A stretch of 64,000 bases of DNA from Litoditis marina (lineage: Eukaryota > Nematoda > Chromadorea > Rhabditida > Rhabditidae). The stretch is from NCBI GenBank assembly GCA_964036275.1, contig OZ038436.1, positions 23,720,639-23,784,638 of the forward strand. The letters run 5' to 3'. Shown here piece by piece: positions 36,401 through 47,814 of this stretch. Numbering within the stretch: the first letter of the stretch is position 1; every line of letters starts with the position of its first letter. The notes under the pieces were generated by a model. The model worked only from the letters and a program-made list of their open reading frames with translations, searched no databases and was not told the DNA's origin. Made by a program: the position numbers and the translations under genes.

Positions 36401-36775
36401 TGGCACTATTATATTGTCAGGTTACTGTAAGAAAGCAGCAATCATATTTGGATGGAGAAACAAGAGAACTCGCATGATAACAAGCAGTGACAATATAGAA
36501 GGTGGACTCATTTACCTAAACACACGAACTCATTTGTGATCAAACAGCGTGTTTGTATCAAATATCTATCGAAATTACACCACTCTAGCTACAAAAACAG
36601 TTGATAACAGGAAGTGATTCGGTTATTTTCAGATAAACGACTGACCGGTGAAAGAAATATGGTCGATAAGCTTGTCGACCAGTGTGTCATCGAAGGAATG
36701 GGGCAACTCCTCCACCTCCGCACACTTCTCGAACAATCCCCGCAACAGATCCACCGTCGTACCTTCCAGTAGCAT
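30451..36775 (-). CDS. BRAT1: BRAT1-like HEAT-repeat protein
   Basis: Mapped exons 5' to 3': 36775-36646, 36385-36270, 35263-35125, 34893-34748, 34296-34092, about 33954 or 33937-33838, 33452-33375, 32980-32904, 32495-32418, 32167-32059, 31801-31721, 31435-31297, 31130-30941, 30588-30451. Outer junctions agree in phase; those between about 34.1 and 32.4 kb do not all, so an exon may be missed or mis-ended. The product is about 580 residues of HEAT-type helices (DTWETRDTALEIATSFPAL, DPSPYVRSSALRLLLKQ, TDYDVRQEMLTICEYL). It ends in DCY, the same last three residues as I recall for human BRAT1, whose tail enters the active site of the Integrator nuclease INTS11. The likely role is therefore an INTS11 chaperone/partner. 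Human BRAT1 is longer (about 820). Confidence 0.75.
35978..36215. mobile_element. Short inverted-repeat element in BRAT1-like intron 2
   Basis: GTGGCCGTATTCACCAA followed by TCxCGGGAAG occurs near 36030 and is inverted near 36170. Outer blocks (GGGGGTACTTAG at the left, CTAAGTCCCCC at the right) are also mirrored. The total is about 240 bp and non-coding. Confidence 0.65.
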
Positions 36776-37344
36776 TCTGAAGCATTGGGACGATTCTACA
36801 TGTGACCGGGGCTTTTTTCAACCTAAGTAACAGCTTTTGTCCAGTACCCAGAAACTAGAAAAATGCGGGAAAGAACGTGTTTGTTGCACCCGTCTGTGAT
36901 GTTTGTAGTTTGAATCCGGCTCCATGCACCAACTTTGATGTGAGGCAAAGTGGGAACATAATTGAAACTTGGACATGCCTCAACTATTTAACTATTTCTA
37001 AAATCATGGTCTTTTCCCAAACCCATATTTCGGGAAATAACAACAAACGTCCGAGCTGTCAACTACAGCTTTGAACCGCTGTGTTCCTCTCCGAATATAC
37101 TTATAAGGAAACAAAAACATTTGCACCGCAATCGAATCGTAAACCATAATAAACTTTGAAAATGTACATTTATTATTGACACGTTTCGTATTCACACCGT
37201 ACATAGAGGTAAGAAAAACAAACTAACATGCAAACTAGAGCTTAACAAAGACAAAAGGAAGACTATATGGGTATACATGATTAAGCTCAACAAAGACTAA
37301 TACAGTACTATATGGATGGACATGACTGATAAGAACAAAACAAA
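36776..37344. other. Intergenic between BRAT1-like gene and GPX-A
   Basis: Contains a partial copy of the dispersed motif (GATGTTTGTAGTTTGAATCC at about 36898). No coding exon seen. Confidence 0.5.
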
Positions 37345-38771
37345 TCAAAGTTTAGCAGGTTTCCCGAGAGCAGCTTCAATATCCTTTACCATCTTTTTTG
37401 GCTCATCTGTGGGACCTAAATGGAATAGCTCATTAGAAAAATATAATTTAAACCTTTGAACGCTAATCAAATAAGCATAAATCAGAGTAGGCAAGTTCAG
37501 AAAATTCATAAAAATAATATCGAGTCCGCCATTAATTACTTAAGAAGTGAGCTCGATCGACATCGCGATGAAAAATGATCAGTAAATGAATAGAATCCCC
37601 TTTTGCACGAATCTCAACTGACCATATCTCTTGATTACATTGCCGTCTCTATCCACCAGAAACTTGGTGAAATTCCACTTGATAGCATCCAACAGCATGC
37701 CGCCCTAAATAATAAAACGTTGAAGAAAAGACAATTTCACCGAAATGTTGTTTTTTCTCAATTGTTAAACTAATATTGCTGATAAAGTAAGGTATTCAGA
37801 ATAAAAACTACCTTTTCCTTCTTGAGAAACTTGTAGAGTGGATCGGCTTTGTCTCCGTTAACATCTATTTTGCCGAACAGGTCTGGCTCGAAGCTGAACT
37901 TGTCTTGAACGAACCCCTTGATGTCGATCTCACAGGCGGGTTCCTGAAAACAAACTCATAATTACGGATAAATATATTGGAAGTAAGATATTACAACAAA
38001 GCCGGGCTCAAACAAAAAATTAAAGAATATTTGAATTGAGTTTACCTGTCCTCCGAATTGATTGCAGGGAAACGCGGCCACTTCCAATCCTTGGCTCTTG
38101 TATTTATCGAGAAGTTCCTGTAAATATAATAATAGAAAAAGGTCAGAGAGATGAAGAGAGAGAGAGAGAGAGACAGAGACAGAGAGAGAGAGGGAAAGAG
38201 GAAAGAGAAGTGTATTGTTATACGATATGAGGGAAATTGGCTTTAACGGCTGCACTTTGAACTGATATTCATATTCAACATGATGATGAAGTTCTCTATC
38301 ACAACAACTATAATTTATCTTATATTCAAAACTAGAGAACTCCGAAAGGTTTGAAAAGTTGTACCTTGAACTGTGTGTAGTTGGAGTTGGTGAGGCCACA
38401 CTGTGAGGCAACATTCACCACAATAACCACCTTTCCCCTGAAATAAAGAATTACGGTAAAAAAAATAATTGCATTATACAGATTACGAATGAGCTTCAAA
38501 TACAGTTTCGCCTTCGATAAATCGATATCGTATAGTCACAAGTGAAATTGGATGGACTATTGTGCACAAAGTTTACTCCATAAAATCGCATTTGTCCGAG
38601 GGCTTGAACATTCTTTGAAGAAATAAATATAAATACCAACTTGTACTTGTCTCCCAACTTGGTGGGATTGCCATCGGCATCTTTGACAGAGAACTCGTAG
38701 AAAGCGGCAGACATGGCGACGAAAGAGGAATGGATTAGACGGCGAGAAGAGGATAACGCCGCTGAAAGCAT
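37345..38771 (-). CDS. GPX4-like cysteine glutathione peroxidase (paralogue A), possible mitochondrial form
   Basis: Six exons: 38771-38641 (or from ATG 38714), 38437-38365, 38117-38046, 37943-37812, 37704-37623, 37415-37345. Starting at 38714 gives 167 residues, the same length as paralogue B, with Cys38 (ASQCGLT), Gln73 and Trp127-Asn128. An in-frame ATG at 38771 adds [19 protein letters not shown], an Arg/Ser-rich, acid-free leader that looks like a mitochondrial presequence. Vertebrate GPX4 uses two starts in the same way, so dual cytosolic and mitochondrial products are plausible (inference). The TTTGTGTACAG before 38771 could instead be an intron acceptor. Exons 2-4 match paralogue B at nearly every base; exons 1, 5 and 6 differ clearly. 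All introns are short. Confidence 0.93.
38155..38200. repeat. (GA)n microsatellite in GPX-A intron 2
   Basis: Imperfect GA/CAGA run inside the 250-bp intron. Confidence 0.85.
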
Positions 38772-39376
38772 CTGTACACAAATCAGCACGAACCAACTCA
38801 GAAGGGCAGAAACGGAGAATCATCGAAACTGGTACCAAATCACAACGATAATAAATATCATCAAAAAACCAATTAGAGTTCATAAATTCTCCCTTTATTG
38901 CTATAAATTGAACCAAAAAGGGGTGCAGTCGTCTCCACATGTTGCCAGCTGTCTCTAGCTTTAAATAATATTGACAACTAGCTGTACCTGACAGGCCTCT
39001 TAACCAAAACGACTAATGTCTCAAATTGAAAATAAAGTATGATAAATAAAATAATTGGAAGGTTCAAGCTCAGACAATTCGGTAACCATACAATAAGCTA
39101 TCAGACAATATAGAAACTCGAGACGAGAGCGCTGTCGAATGAACTAGTTGGTACCCCGCTGGACAGAGTATTACGAAAGAAAATCAATATGAGGCGGGCC
39201 GATAACCCATTGAAGAAATAACGACAAACAAACAACACACATGGAAATGTTCATTGCCAAAACATTTCAATGGACCAACAAATAACAATCAACGCACAAT
39301 CATTAACATAACATAACAACATGAATTAAACTTTTCTAATAGAGCAAGGTAAAACAAACTGAAAATAACGAAATAT
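38772..39376. other. Intergenic between GPX-A and RBM28, no gene recognised
   Basis: AT-rich; holds the RBM28 3' region and upstream sequence of GPX-A. No exon seen. Confidence 0.5.
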
Positions 39377-42300
39377 TTACGATGAAAGAGCAAGATATTT
39401 AGTCATGGCTTTCTTGTTCTTTCCACCCTTCTTAGCTCCCTTGGTTACTCCGGCCTGAGCAGTTTTGGGTACCGCTCTTGATTGCTTGTCTTTCTTATTC
39501 TGGAAGAGGGTGATAAAAATCAAATCTCGAATCGAGTGCAGTAAAAAATCAACAAAACTATAATGAGAACACTAAAGGTTCTAGAACGTGAAAAATATCG
39601 AAATCCTAGTTGAAACCTCGAATAAAAACATAAGAATGTAAATAAAAATATAATAAAACCAATAAAACTGTACAGCACCCAAGAGGAAACTGTCACAAAC
39701 AGCAATACCTTGTTGATTCCCATCTTCTTCTGCTTGCTCTTGCTCATGTCTCTATGCCTCATCTTCTTTCCCAGGAACTTGGGAAGGAACTTCATACCGG
39801 CTGCATGCACTTGACCAATCGACTCTTGCACCTGTTAATAAATATATACTAAAAATAATATAATACTACTCACGCGAAGCTCTCCGCTTGATATTGGACT
39901 GGCAAAGCCTAGCAGAGCTAACTCGTATATTTCATTATCTAAGGTCTATTCGAAACATAAAAATAAAAGCAACACGGAAAACGAGAAGTTGTTAGCAGAA
40001 GTCACCTCAGTTCTAGTAGAACACAATCATCGACTCACTCACCTACCAACCCACCCCCTTTCGTTTTGAAATGACAGCCGATAGAACCAGATACACTAAT
40101 CTTAATGATCGAATGGTGTGTTAAGTCGATCTGAACAACGTATCATACCTGTTTCCTGACTTTCTCGTTGACTTCCTTGAAGGACACCTTCTCTCCCTTG
40201 GCAGTCGTCATACGTCGCTCCTGAATCAAACAGTCAATTAATGAACCAACGATATCGGTAAAATAGTTCAGTGGCAGTGCAACTGCAATGAACGTGCGTA
40301 ACTCGGAAAATAGGCATGATACTCCGGCAGAAGTGTTTTTTTCTCGTTCATTGCGTTTTAAACAGTTTTGCTGGTGGAAATGAGTGTTTCCAGAAAACGG
40401 ACAAAAACTTGCACCGGTCGACGCATTTTGACCATTTATTTACCTATGATCCAACCCGAACCCCAACAACGAAGCCATGGTGGGAAAACGAAAAATAACA
40501 CTTCAAACCAACCTTCGCTTGGAGAGCGGCAAGATTCTCCACCGAAAATTCCACAATCGGTCGTTTTTCATTGGTGAAGGTTTTGGGGTTGTTGTTCAGT
40601 TTTTCCAAACACTTCATTGCATCTTTGTGATCTGTGAATCCGACGAACGCAAAACCTTTCGACTTTGCTTCACCCTGAAAACTGATATATTATCAATGTA
40701 AGTATGGGTAAGTATACAGTAAGGAAGGCTGCAAATGCAAGACCAGGAAAAATATCAAATTTTAAGTTCGAAAGGCACCTTGGCATTCACTCGTTGAGTA
40801 TCCTTCCAAATTCTGCACTCCTTGACAAAAGCTTGTGGACCAGCTGCCTCTCTGAATAGAAACCATGATTAGTTCCAAAACTTCGAAACATGGAAAATAT
40901 AATAAATGTGTGAATTCTGAGAATACATAACCAAACACCGAGACATTACAATTAACACCACCTCCTAGCTTTGGTAATCGAAAAATTAAACTTAGTGATA
41001 CTGGGAAGACTCTAAACACAAAAATGTCAGAAGTTCCTTCAAACATGCCAATGGAACATAAAATGTGTACCTGCATATCATCTTCAACCGCTCGTTGGTC
41101 ATGCTGGGAGGCAAGTTATGGACTAGTAGACGAACTGGCGAAACGAACCTGCAAGGAACACATTACACATATATGACGATTCAGAATTATAAAAAATGAA
41201 TAGAAGATATAATTACGCATTCTAGGACTAAACAGAATTAGACCAACATGTGGAGGTTCTCCAGCTTCTTCTTTGTGGTTTCCGTCAACCGTACTCGCTT
41301 AGCTGCATCCTGAACAAAATGGAAACTTAATATAAGAAAACAAATAATGCAAAAAGAATAAACTTGCCAATATAGGAGGCGTCTACTCGTGTTTTTGGGG
41401 AACATTACTCATCTTTACTGCTCCTATTTTTTGCAAAATACTATTTCGGTCGCCCGAAAATCAAATCACTGCCTGAATCTCGCCTATGTCAGTAGACAAT
41501 AGTTATTTCCGTACATTTCTGAGAGAAGTTCTAAAATAATTTAGTAAAAACCTCGGCACTCATTCCATTCGCGGCGCTAGTCCCTTCTCGAATCAAACCA
41601 AAGCGAAGAAGGCGTAGATTTCTCTTATCGGTAGGAGTCTGAGAAACATAGATATTAAGATGTAAATACAATTATACATATCGCGCGGAGCGCGAAGCGC
41701 TCTGCGTGAGTTGTCTTTGGTTTGGCCATTGCGGACTCGTTTTTTCCTTTTAATTAACAAAAATCTTCAAACATATTCTTTTTTTGAAAACTAAAAGTAG
41801 AGAACGTTAGAGAATCAAGAATTGAACATTGTGTGAAAATTTCAGCCAAATCGGATTATTTTCGCCTGAGTTATGGTTTCGTGTCGTTGTTGAAAAGTTC
41901 CGCCGTAATTCGTCCCTCGTCACTCGTCCCTCGTCCCTCACGGAATTCTGTCCGCATCGTAGTGGAAAAACTACTGAACCAATTTGGCTGAAATTTGAAA
42001 CATCTATTCTATGGCAAAAGTTAGCTCGTCGCGCCAAGTATGAAATGTATATGTAATCTCTGGCGCCGGGCGCGGGCGCCAATAGGCGCCAAAAACGACT
42101 ATTGGAAAAACTATTTAACCGATTCAGCTGAAATTTGAAACATGAGTTCTAATGCAAAACTTAGCCCATCGCGCCAAATATGAGATGTATAGCTCCTCAT
42201 TGGCGCCGGGCGCGGGCGCCAATAGGCGCCAAAAACCACTATTGGAAAAACTAAGGAACCGATTTAGCTGAAATTTGAAACATGAGTTATAATGCAAAAG

Positions 42301-45300
42301 TTAGCCCGTCGCGCCAAATATGAGATGAATACATCATCATTGGCGCCCGGCGCTGGCGCCAATAGGCGCCAAAAACGGCAAAACACCATTTATCGTCAAC
42401 TAAAATGTTGAACACTAATAGAAATTGAATAAATTGGTGAAAAGTGTGAAAGTCTTTTTCCAAAACTGAAATTTTTCTTCTGGCGCTCGAACCAGGCGCC
42501 AGATGGCGCCAAAACCCAAACTCACGACAGCGTCAATGGAATCGTCTGAAATTCGGTACACTAAATAACTATCACATGGCAAGTATGCTCAATCTAAAAA
42601 TAAAAAAAGTTCTGTTGGCACTGTGCGCTTTCGCCAATTGGCGCCAAAGTTGGAAAAATATCAGTTATTGTTAATCAAACTGTTTCGAGTTAACAGATAT
42701 TGAATATTCCAATGTGAAATAAAGATCCACAAATTCAAAATCGAATTTTATCGTCTGGCTCGGAACAGACGCCAAATGGCGCCAAAACAAAAAACACGAA
42801 ACTGACAATCGAATAGTTTGAATATTGCTCCATTCAGTAATTGACACATGTAGTGTGTACTGGTAGCTGAAAAACCTAGAAAATTTCGTTTCGTTCTGGC
42901 GCCAGACTCGTGTGTCAATTGACGCAGGAATGAAAAAAAGTTTCAACGAAGGTTTTTGATGTGGTATTGGAAATAATGGCTATATTGTAAGTGAGTTGGT
43001 GTCTCTAATTGTAGATTGGTCAATGGCGCCAATCCCCATCGCTTATCGCCGCTAAAAGCGGTGTACATGTCAATCGGAACGTTTTTGTTCAGTTGTTGAT
43101 AGTCACAGAGCCAGTAACCTGCGTTATATTACAACACCAGCAATTTTATGGTCTGCATTCGGCTTCGTGCACAAACAAAACTGAGATTCCCATATTAATA
43201 TAATGAGTTCACAAGATCCACTCTGTGAATAGGCAACATATGAAGTTGTAGGAGTACAACTAGCAAAAAAAGGACAATTAGTAAAAAGTGGGGGAACCAA
43301 CAAATGTGTGAGTTGTGTTTGGTTCGACCTTGATATCAGCAAAAAGTGAACGATACGAATTGCTGTGATACTGTAGCAGAAGTATTCTGCAAAAATAGAA
43401 CAATACAAATGTTGCACAATGGTTCACAACGCACGCATGTCGTCAAAGTACTCATGAAATACCCTTCGGCAATTTCTGAAATATCATGCGGGCTTCGTGA
43501 ACCATTGTGCAACATTTGTATTGTTCTATTTTTGCAGAATACTTCTGCTACAGTATCACAGCAATTCGTATCGTTCACTTTTTGCTGATATCAAGGTCGA
43601 ACCAAACACAACTCACACATTTGTTGGTTCCCCCACTTTTTACTAATTCATAATAGTTTGAAGCGACTGAGATATAGAATAAGATATACATGTGTAACAA
43701 TATACCTTGGTGAACTTCTCCTTTTCCATTTCGCCCGCCTTTTCACGTTGTATGGCAAGGGTGGCATTTATCTCGCGATCATCTGAATAGTGAGAAGAAT
43801 GACAACTGAATGAAGCATGCAGCACACAAATAGATTCAGTTCCTCATTATACTCACAAACGCATTTCCTCTTATTGTACAGACGAAGAAAAAAGGGAACA
43901 AGACAACACGACTAAAATTGCTCTTTACAGACAGGAGAAAATACTTATAGTTCAAATCTAACAATGTCAGCCGTGTATAGAGACATACCTATCGTTATTT
44001 CTCCCTGCTCCGAAGCTTCTACACAATCAGCCGCCTCTTCAGAAGACGAAAAGTGAACAAAGGCGGTTCCTAAAATAAATCTTGATACTTACTCGCGCGA
44101 ACGGTTTCAACACTCGCTAACTCTGAGGCAACCCGAAAACAGCAACGTACTGCTCCGTAACTTTGGCGTCAATGACGGGAACCGACTAAATCGCGAAAAC
44201 AGTCGAAAACCGCGCCGACTGTCGGAAATCCTGAATCAGGACCGACTTGTCGCGACGGCGGCAAAATTTATTCAAATTTTTGCATGTTTCATATGATAAG
44301 GCCGAAGAAAGTTTGTGCATTTCGGAAAAAGGAGATAATTTCTACTACTATTTTGAATGTAATCTTCAACTATAACGCGATAAACATGATAATAGGTTAT
44401 TTTTCTCAGTTTTCGACCTTTTTATGAAAATTTGCTTTTCACCGGTAAATTTCTCAAAATTGGATAAATTCAATAATACCTACATATTTTCACATTCTAC
44501 ATGATGATATCCATCAATTTCTTCAAATTGTCTATCCTACTTCATTTATTGTCAATTTAAAGTAGTAAATGAGTGATTTTCTATTTCTGTCGCGACAAGT
44601 CGGACCCCTCCGACTGTCGGTGCACCGTCATTGACCGGTAGGTTTGCTGAGTGCTATTTGTTATAATCGTGAGACAACCATAATAATGACCAGAATCAGT
44701 TCCATAGTTCGTCAATAAAACCGTCGAAATTCTTTCAAACATGAGTTTGACGATTGAAAGATAATGCATTTTGGTACAGTTCGTTTTCTGGTGAACAAAC
44801 GAATCCCACTTTTATAGGTTGAGGTTGTGGCTATTTGACTGTGGCCCGAGGGTCGAAGTAATGTAAATCTTCATAACAGTATACAACTCCACACATGACA
44901 ACGTTGAAACTGAAGATAATTCACATAAAATACGCAAAGTCACCTTTGGAATGACCACTTTCGTGAAACTTGCAAATAACGGCGAGCTGAACATCTCCGT
45001 ACGCGCCCATACATTCTTTGAGCTTATCCCCATCCGTATCAAAAGAAACGTTCCTGCAAATAAAATGACTTATGTGTGAGATGAACTACAACAAGGGAAA
45101 TGGGATCGTGAGAGCATTTAAAACTGTGCTTGTGTGAATTCATTCGAGTTCCAATAAATATAACAATCAAAAAAACATTACGTAACCTGATTCGAGCATG
45201 TTTTTATATTTTTTCAAAAATGCCAGTTTTGCCGAATTGCATTTGTTCCAAAAGGAAGCACGTTACTCAAACTTTCGTCAAATGACATGTTTCCCTGAGG

Positions 45301-47124
45301 GAGTATGTTTATCATCCTCTCCCAATATGTATCTACCATTATGTTCAAAATGTGGAACATTCACACTGATTACAGAATATCGCGTCGAGCGATCCTATCA
45401 AGGACAGTTTAGGTACCTGAGGAAAACGACCCTCTGCTCTTCGACGGCAGTGTCCGTGTTACTCCTCTTGCTCTTCCCATTTTTCTTTCCACTGTCTTTC
45501 TTCTCATCTTCGTCTACCTCCATTGTCTCGTCGTTGTTGTCGTCCGAATCAGTGTCACTCACATCCGTTACCTCTTCATCGCTATAAAGTCACCATTTTT
45601 GAAGTTAAAACAAGAGTAACATGGATGAAATGACATTCTTACATACCACAGGTAGTTACACCCTCCGAATTTATCACTGAGCAACCAGCTGTCAGCAGTC
45701 AGCTGGAAGGAACTCCAGTATTTAAACAAAATTCTAAATGAAACTGAATCATTGATTACGATAAGATCCGCTGCTCCATGAAAAATAGCGCTACCTCATT
45801 TCCTCCGAAGAATCAGCTGCATGCTCTTCTTTCACTGCACATTTCTTTTCTTCTTCCTTCTCCGATTTCACCTTTTGCTTCAATTTTTCGCGCTCTGAGA
45901 ATAGTATTTAAATAATATACACAATAATTTAACATATACCATGCTCAACGCTGTTAACGCGTGTGATAATGCCGAAGGAGTGAAAAGAAAAGACACTATT
46001 AGGAATAATTAGTGATATGTTGTACAGATGATATCTAAAACTAACTACAAAGACTAAAACTGAGCACACACGCGCATCAAATTCTCAATCCTCACAAACC
46101 TTCGAACGATTTCGTTTCAAACGTATCCTTCGCAATAGCCCAATCAGCCGCAACTGACCTGCCCTGGAATGAAAGACGTGATAAATTGTTCACAGACTTA
46201 TTTTTTGGAGAAGAATGTCAATTGTAACGTTTTCGACCAAAGTGACCTCAAGTGCATATGAGAGTAAACCTGAAAAGTGGATGAAAAATTAACCAAAGAA
46301 AAGATTTTTGACATACCTTGAACTTGTTACTGTTAAAATATTCCTTAGCTTTCTCTGCGCTGGACTCTTCTTTGAATTGTATGAAAGCGAACCCAGCGAT
46401 GCTGAAATACAAACAATGAAGAACAAATCAAGCAAAATTTTGAATTCCCAATAAAACATAATTTCGGTGCAAACCAACCTTCCTGGCATTTTTTTGGATG
46501 GCGGCAGCACAATATCGGTGAACGTTCCAAATTTACTGCAGATGTTTTGAAGATCATCCTTTTTGGTCTGAAACACAACAGTAATAAACAACTGCTATCG
46601 AATGGAAATCGTTTTTGAACAAGAAATGACCGAAAAATACTCAACCGTTCTTAGATTCAATCCGACTTTGCGGTATCCGGTCGAGTTCCATATTTAGCAG
46701 TACCGTTTCTGTATTCTAAACTGATACCAACATGAGAAATATTCAAGTTTTCAAAAATCATACCTTGAAAGGAAGGTTCCTCACAATCATACGCCACTGT
46801 TTTAATTTAGCATCCTTATGATACTCTTTCGCACGATTCACGTGGACCGATTCATCTGTAAGAAAAAGTATCTTGTAAATGAAGCAGTAATCGAAGATAA
46901 TCAAAACAAAAAGCTTAGCACCGTTTCTTACAAGAACAAACGAGAAATCTCTTTTGGACTTCGAAATAACAGCAGTTTGAAATGAACCAGTTTGAGTGAA
47001 TCTGACCTTCTTTAATCTCTTTTATCGGTTTTTCTTCGGATTCCTCCCCATCTTCTTCATCCTTGAACTTTTTGACCGTGTTTTGAGGTCCTCTCGTTCC
47101 ACTGTATCGATTATTGAATGACAT
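39377..47124 (-). CDS. RBM28: RBM28/Nop4-type nucleolar RNA-binding protein
   Basis: Nineteen exons, 596 residues, all phases consistent: 47124-47007, 46855-46764, 46567-46479, 46401-46317, 46163-46100, 45894-45795, 45676-45647, 45581-45417, 45053-44944, 44069-43989, 43782-43706, 41638-41552, 41309-41248, 41148-41071, 40851-40779, 40674-40513, 40220-40149, 39831-39709, 39499-39377. Three RNA recognition motifs are visible: residues ~62-145 (MIVRNLPFK..AGFAFIQFK..VAADWAIAK), ~242-325 (RVVFLRNVSFDTD..GTAFVHFSS) and ~390-490 (VRLLVHNLPPSM..SKGFAFVGFTDH..RPIVEFSVEN). An acidic stretch lies before the second and a lysine-rich tail closes the protein. RBM28 associates with spliceosomal snRNPs and pre-60S ribosome assembly. 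The first RRM of human RBM28 is absent. Intron 11 contains the composite repeat copy 2. Confidence 0.92.
41680..43647 (-). mobile_element. Composite non-autonomous element, copy 2 (RBM28 intron 11)
   Basis: Inverted relative to the copy at 25357-27382 and alignable along its entire length with scattered substitutions and small indels. The plus-strand left edge is ATCGCGCGGAGCGCGAAGCG and the right edge is CCCCCACTTTTTACTAAT. The palindromic head occupies about 43277-43647 and the three ~140-bp GGCGCC units lie near 41965-42375. Loss of the extra internal hairpin block accounts for part of the length difference. Confidence 0.8.
44167..44640. mobile_element. Foldback element in RBM28 intron 9
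   Basis: GTCAATGACGG, CCGACTGTCGG and CCGACTTGTCGCGAC at the left (44168-44260) recur inverted at the right (44592-44636). The core is AT-rich and has no ORF. Confidence 0.7.
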
Positions 47125-47814
47125 CGAGAGGTACCGCTGGCGTGACCTTCTGAATAACATGAATGTGAATAACACTTACAACGACCGATAACACTGATTA
47201 ATAATAAAGCACTCAATATTAATAATATTTATAAAATACCTATAAAAAATTAAATCAGAAACGAACGAACGTTTGGTTAAAGGACTGTGCGGTGAATTTT
47301 GACATTGGGGCACGTTACCTTTCTCGACCGCAAATTTGAACTTGAATATTTATTTGTGAATAATTTGAATATTTCTATAATTTGGATGTTATATATGCGT
47401 ATATAAAAGGTAAGTTCACGGTGCGAATGTTTAGCCCACGGGTAAATTTCCTATGGTATTTATGTCATGACGTCACGGAGGTGTAGTTGGCGTAAACGGA
47501 TACAACTACACCTACCACCGCACCGCACCAACAACGAACGATTATTAAGGAAGGGCACAACTTCACCACACACTCACCAACTACTCTTATTTTGCTGTGT
47601 TCTTTCTGTTAGCACCACTGTCTTTTCTACTGATTAAAAGTGACTTCATTTATGTGTTATTCGATTATCTGCTTATTTTTCATACTTCATCTTCAACACA
47701 CCAAAGTATCGACTTTTCTCTCCGGAGATACTACTCCAACTCTCGTTAGAGTAGATAATGGTGGATGTAGCTGTTATGTGTTCAATATCAAGTTCATTTT
47801 CAGATCACTCGAAT
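47125..47814. promoter_or_regulatory. Shared promoter region between divergent RBM28 and CDC26-like genes
   Basis: Only 690 bp separate the two start codons, so the region must carry both promoters. It contains a perfect CRE/ATF palindrome TGACGTCA (47468-47475) and, 3 bp later, an 11-bp perfect inverted repeat (AGGTGTAGTTG 47479-47489, CAACTACACCT 47503-47513). Function is inferred from position and motif only. Confidence 0.6.
47468..47475. promoter_or_regulatory. CRE/ATF-like site
   Basis: TGACGTCA, the full palindromic cAMP-response element, placed about 340 bp upstream of both start codons. The motif is short, so chance occurrence is possible. Confidence 0.45.

Noticed and set aside
24204..38771. 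Operon-like or toxin/defence cluster
   Set aside because: Genes are intron-containing eukaryotic units with large spacers; nothing resembles a bacterial system or a CRISPR array.
25426..43588. Nearly identical 80-residue open frames at 25.4 kb and 43.3 kb on both strands
   Set aside because: They translate the palindromic head of the composite element, which reads open in both directions because it is a palindrome. No start or splice support.
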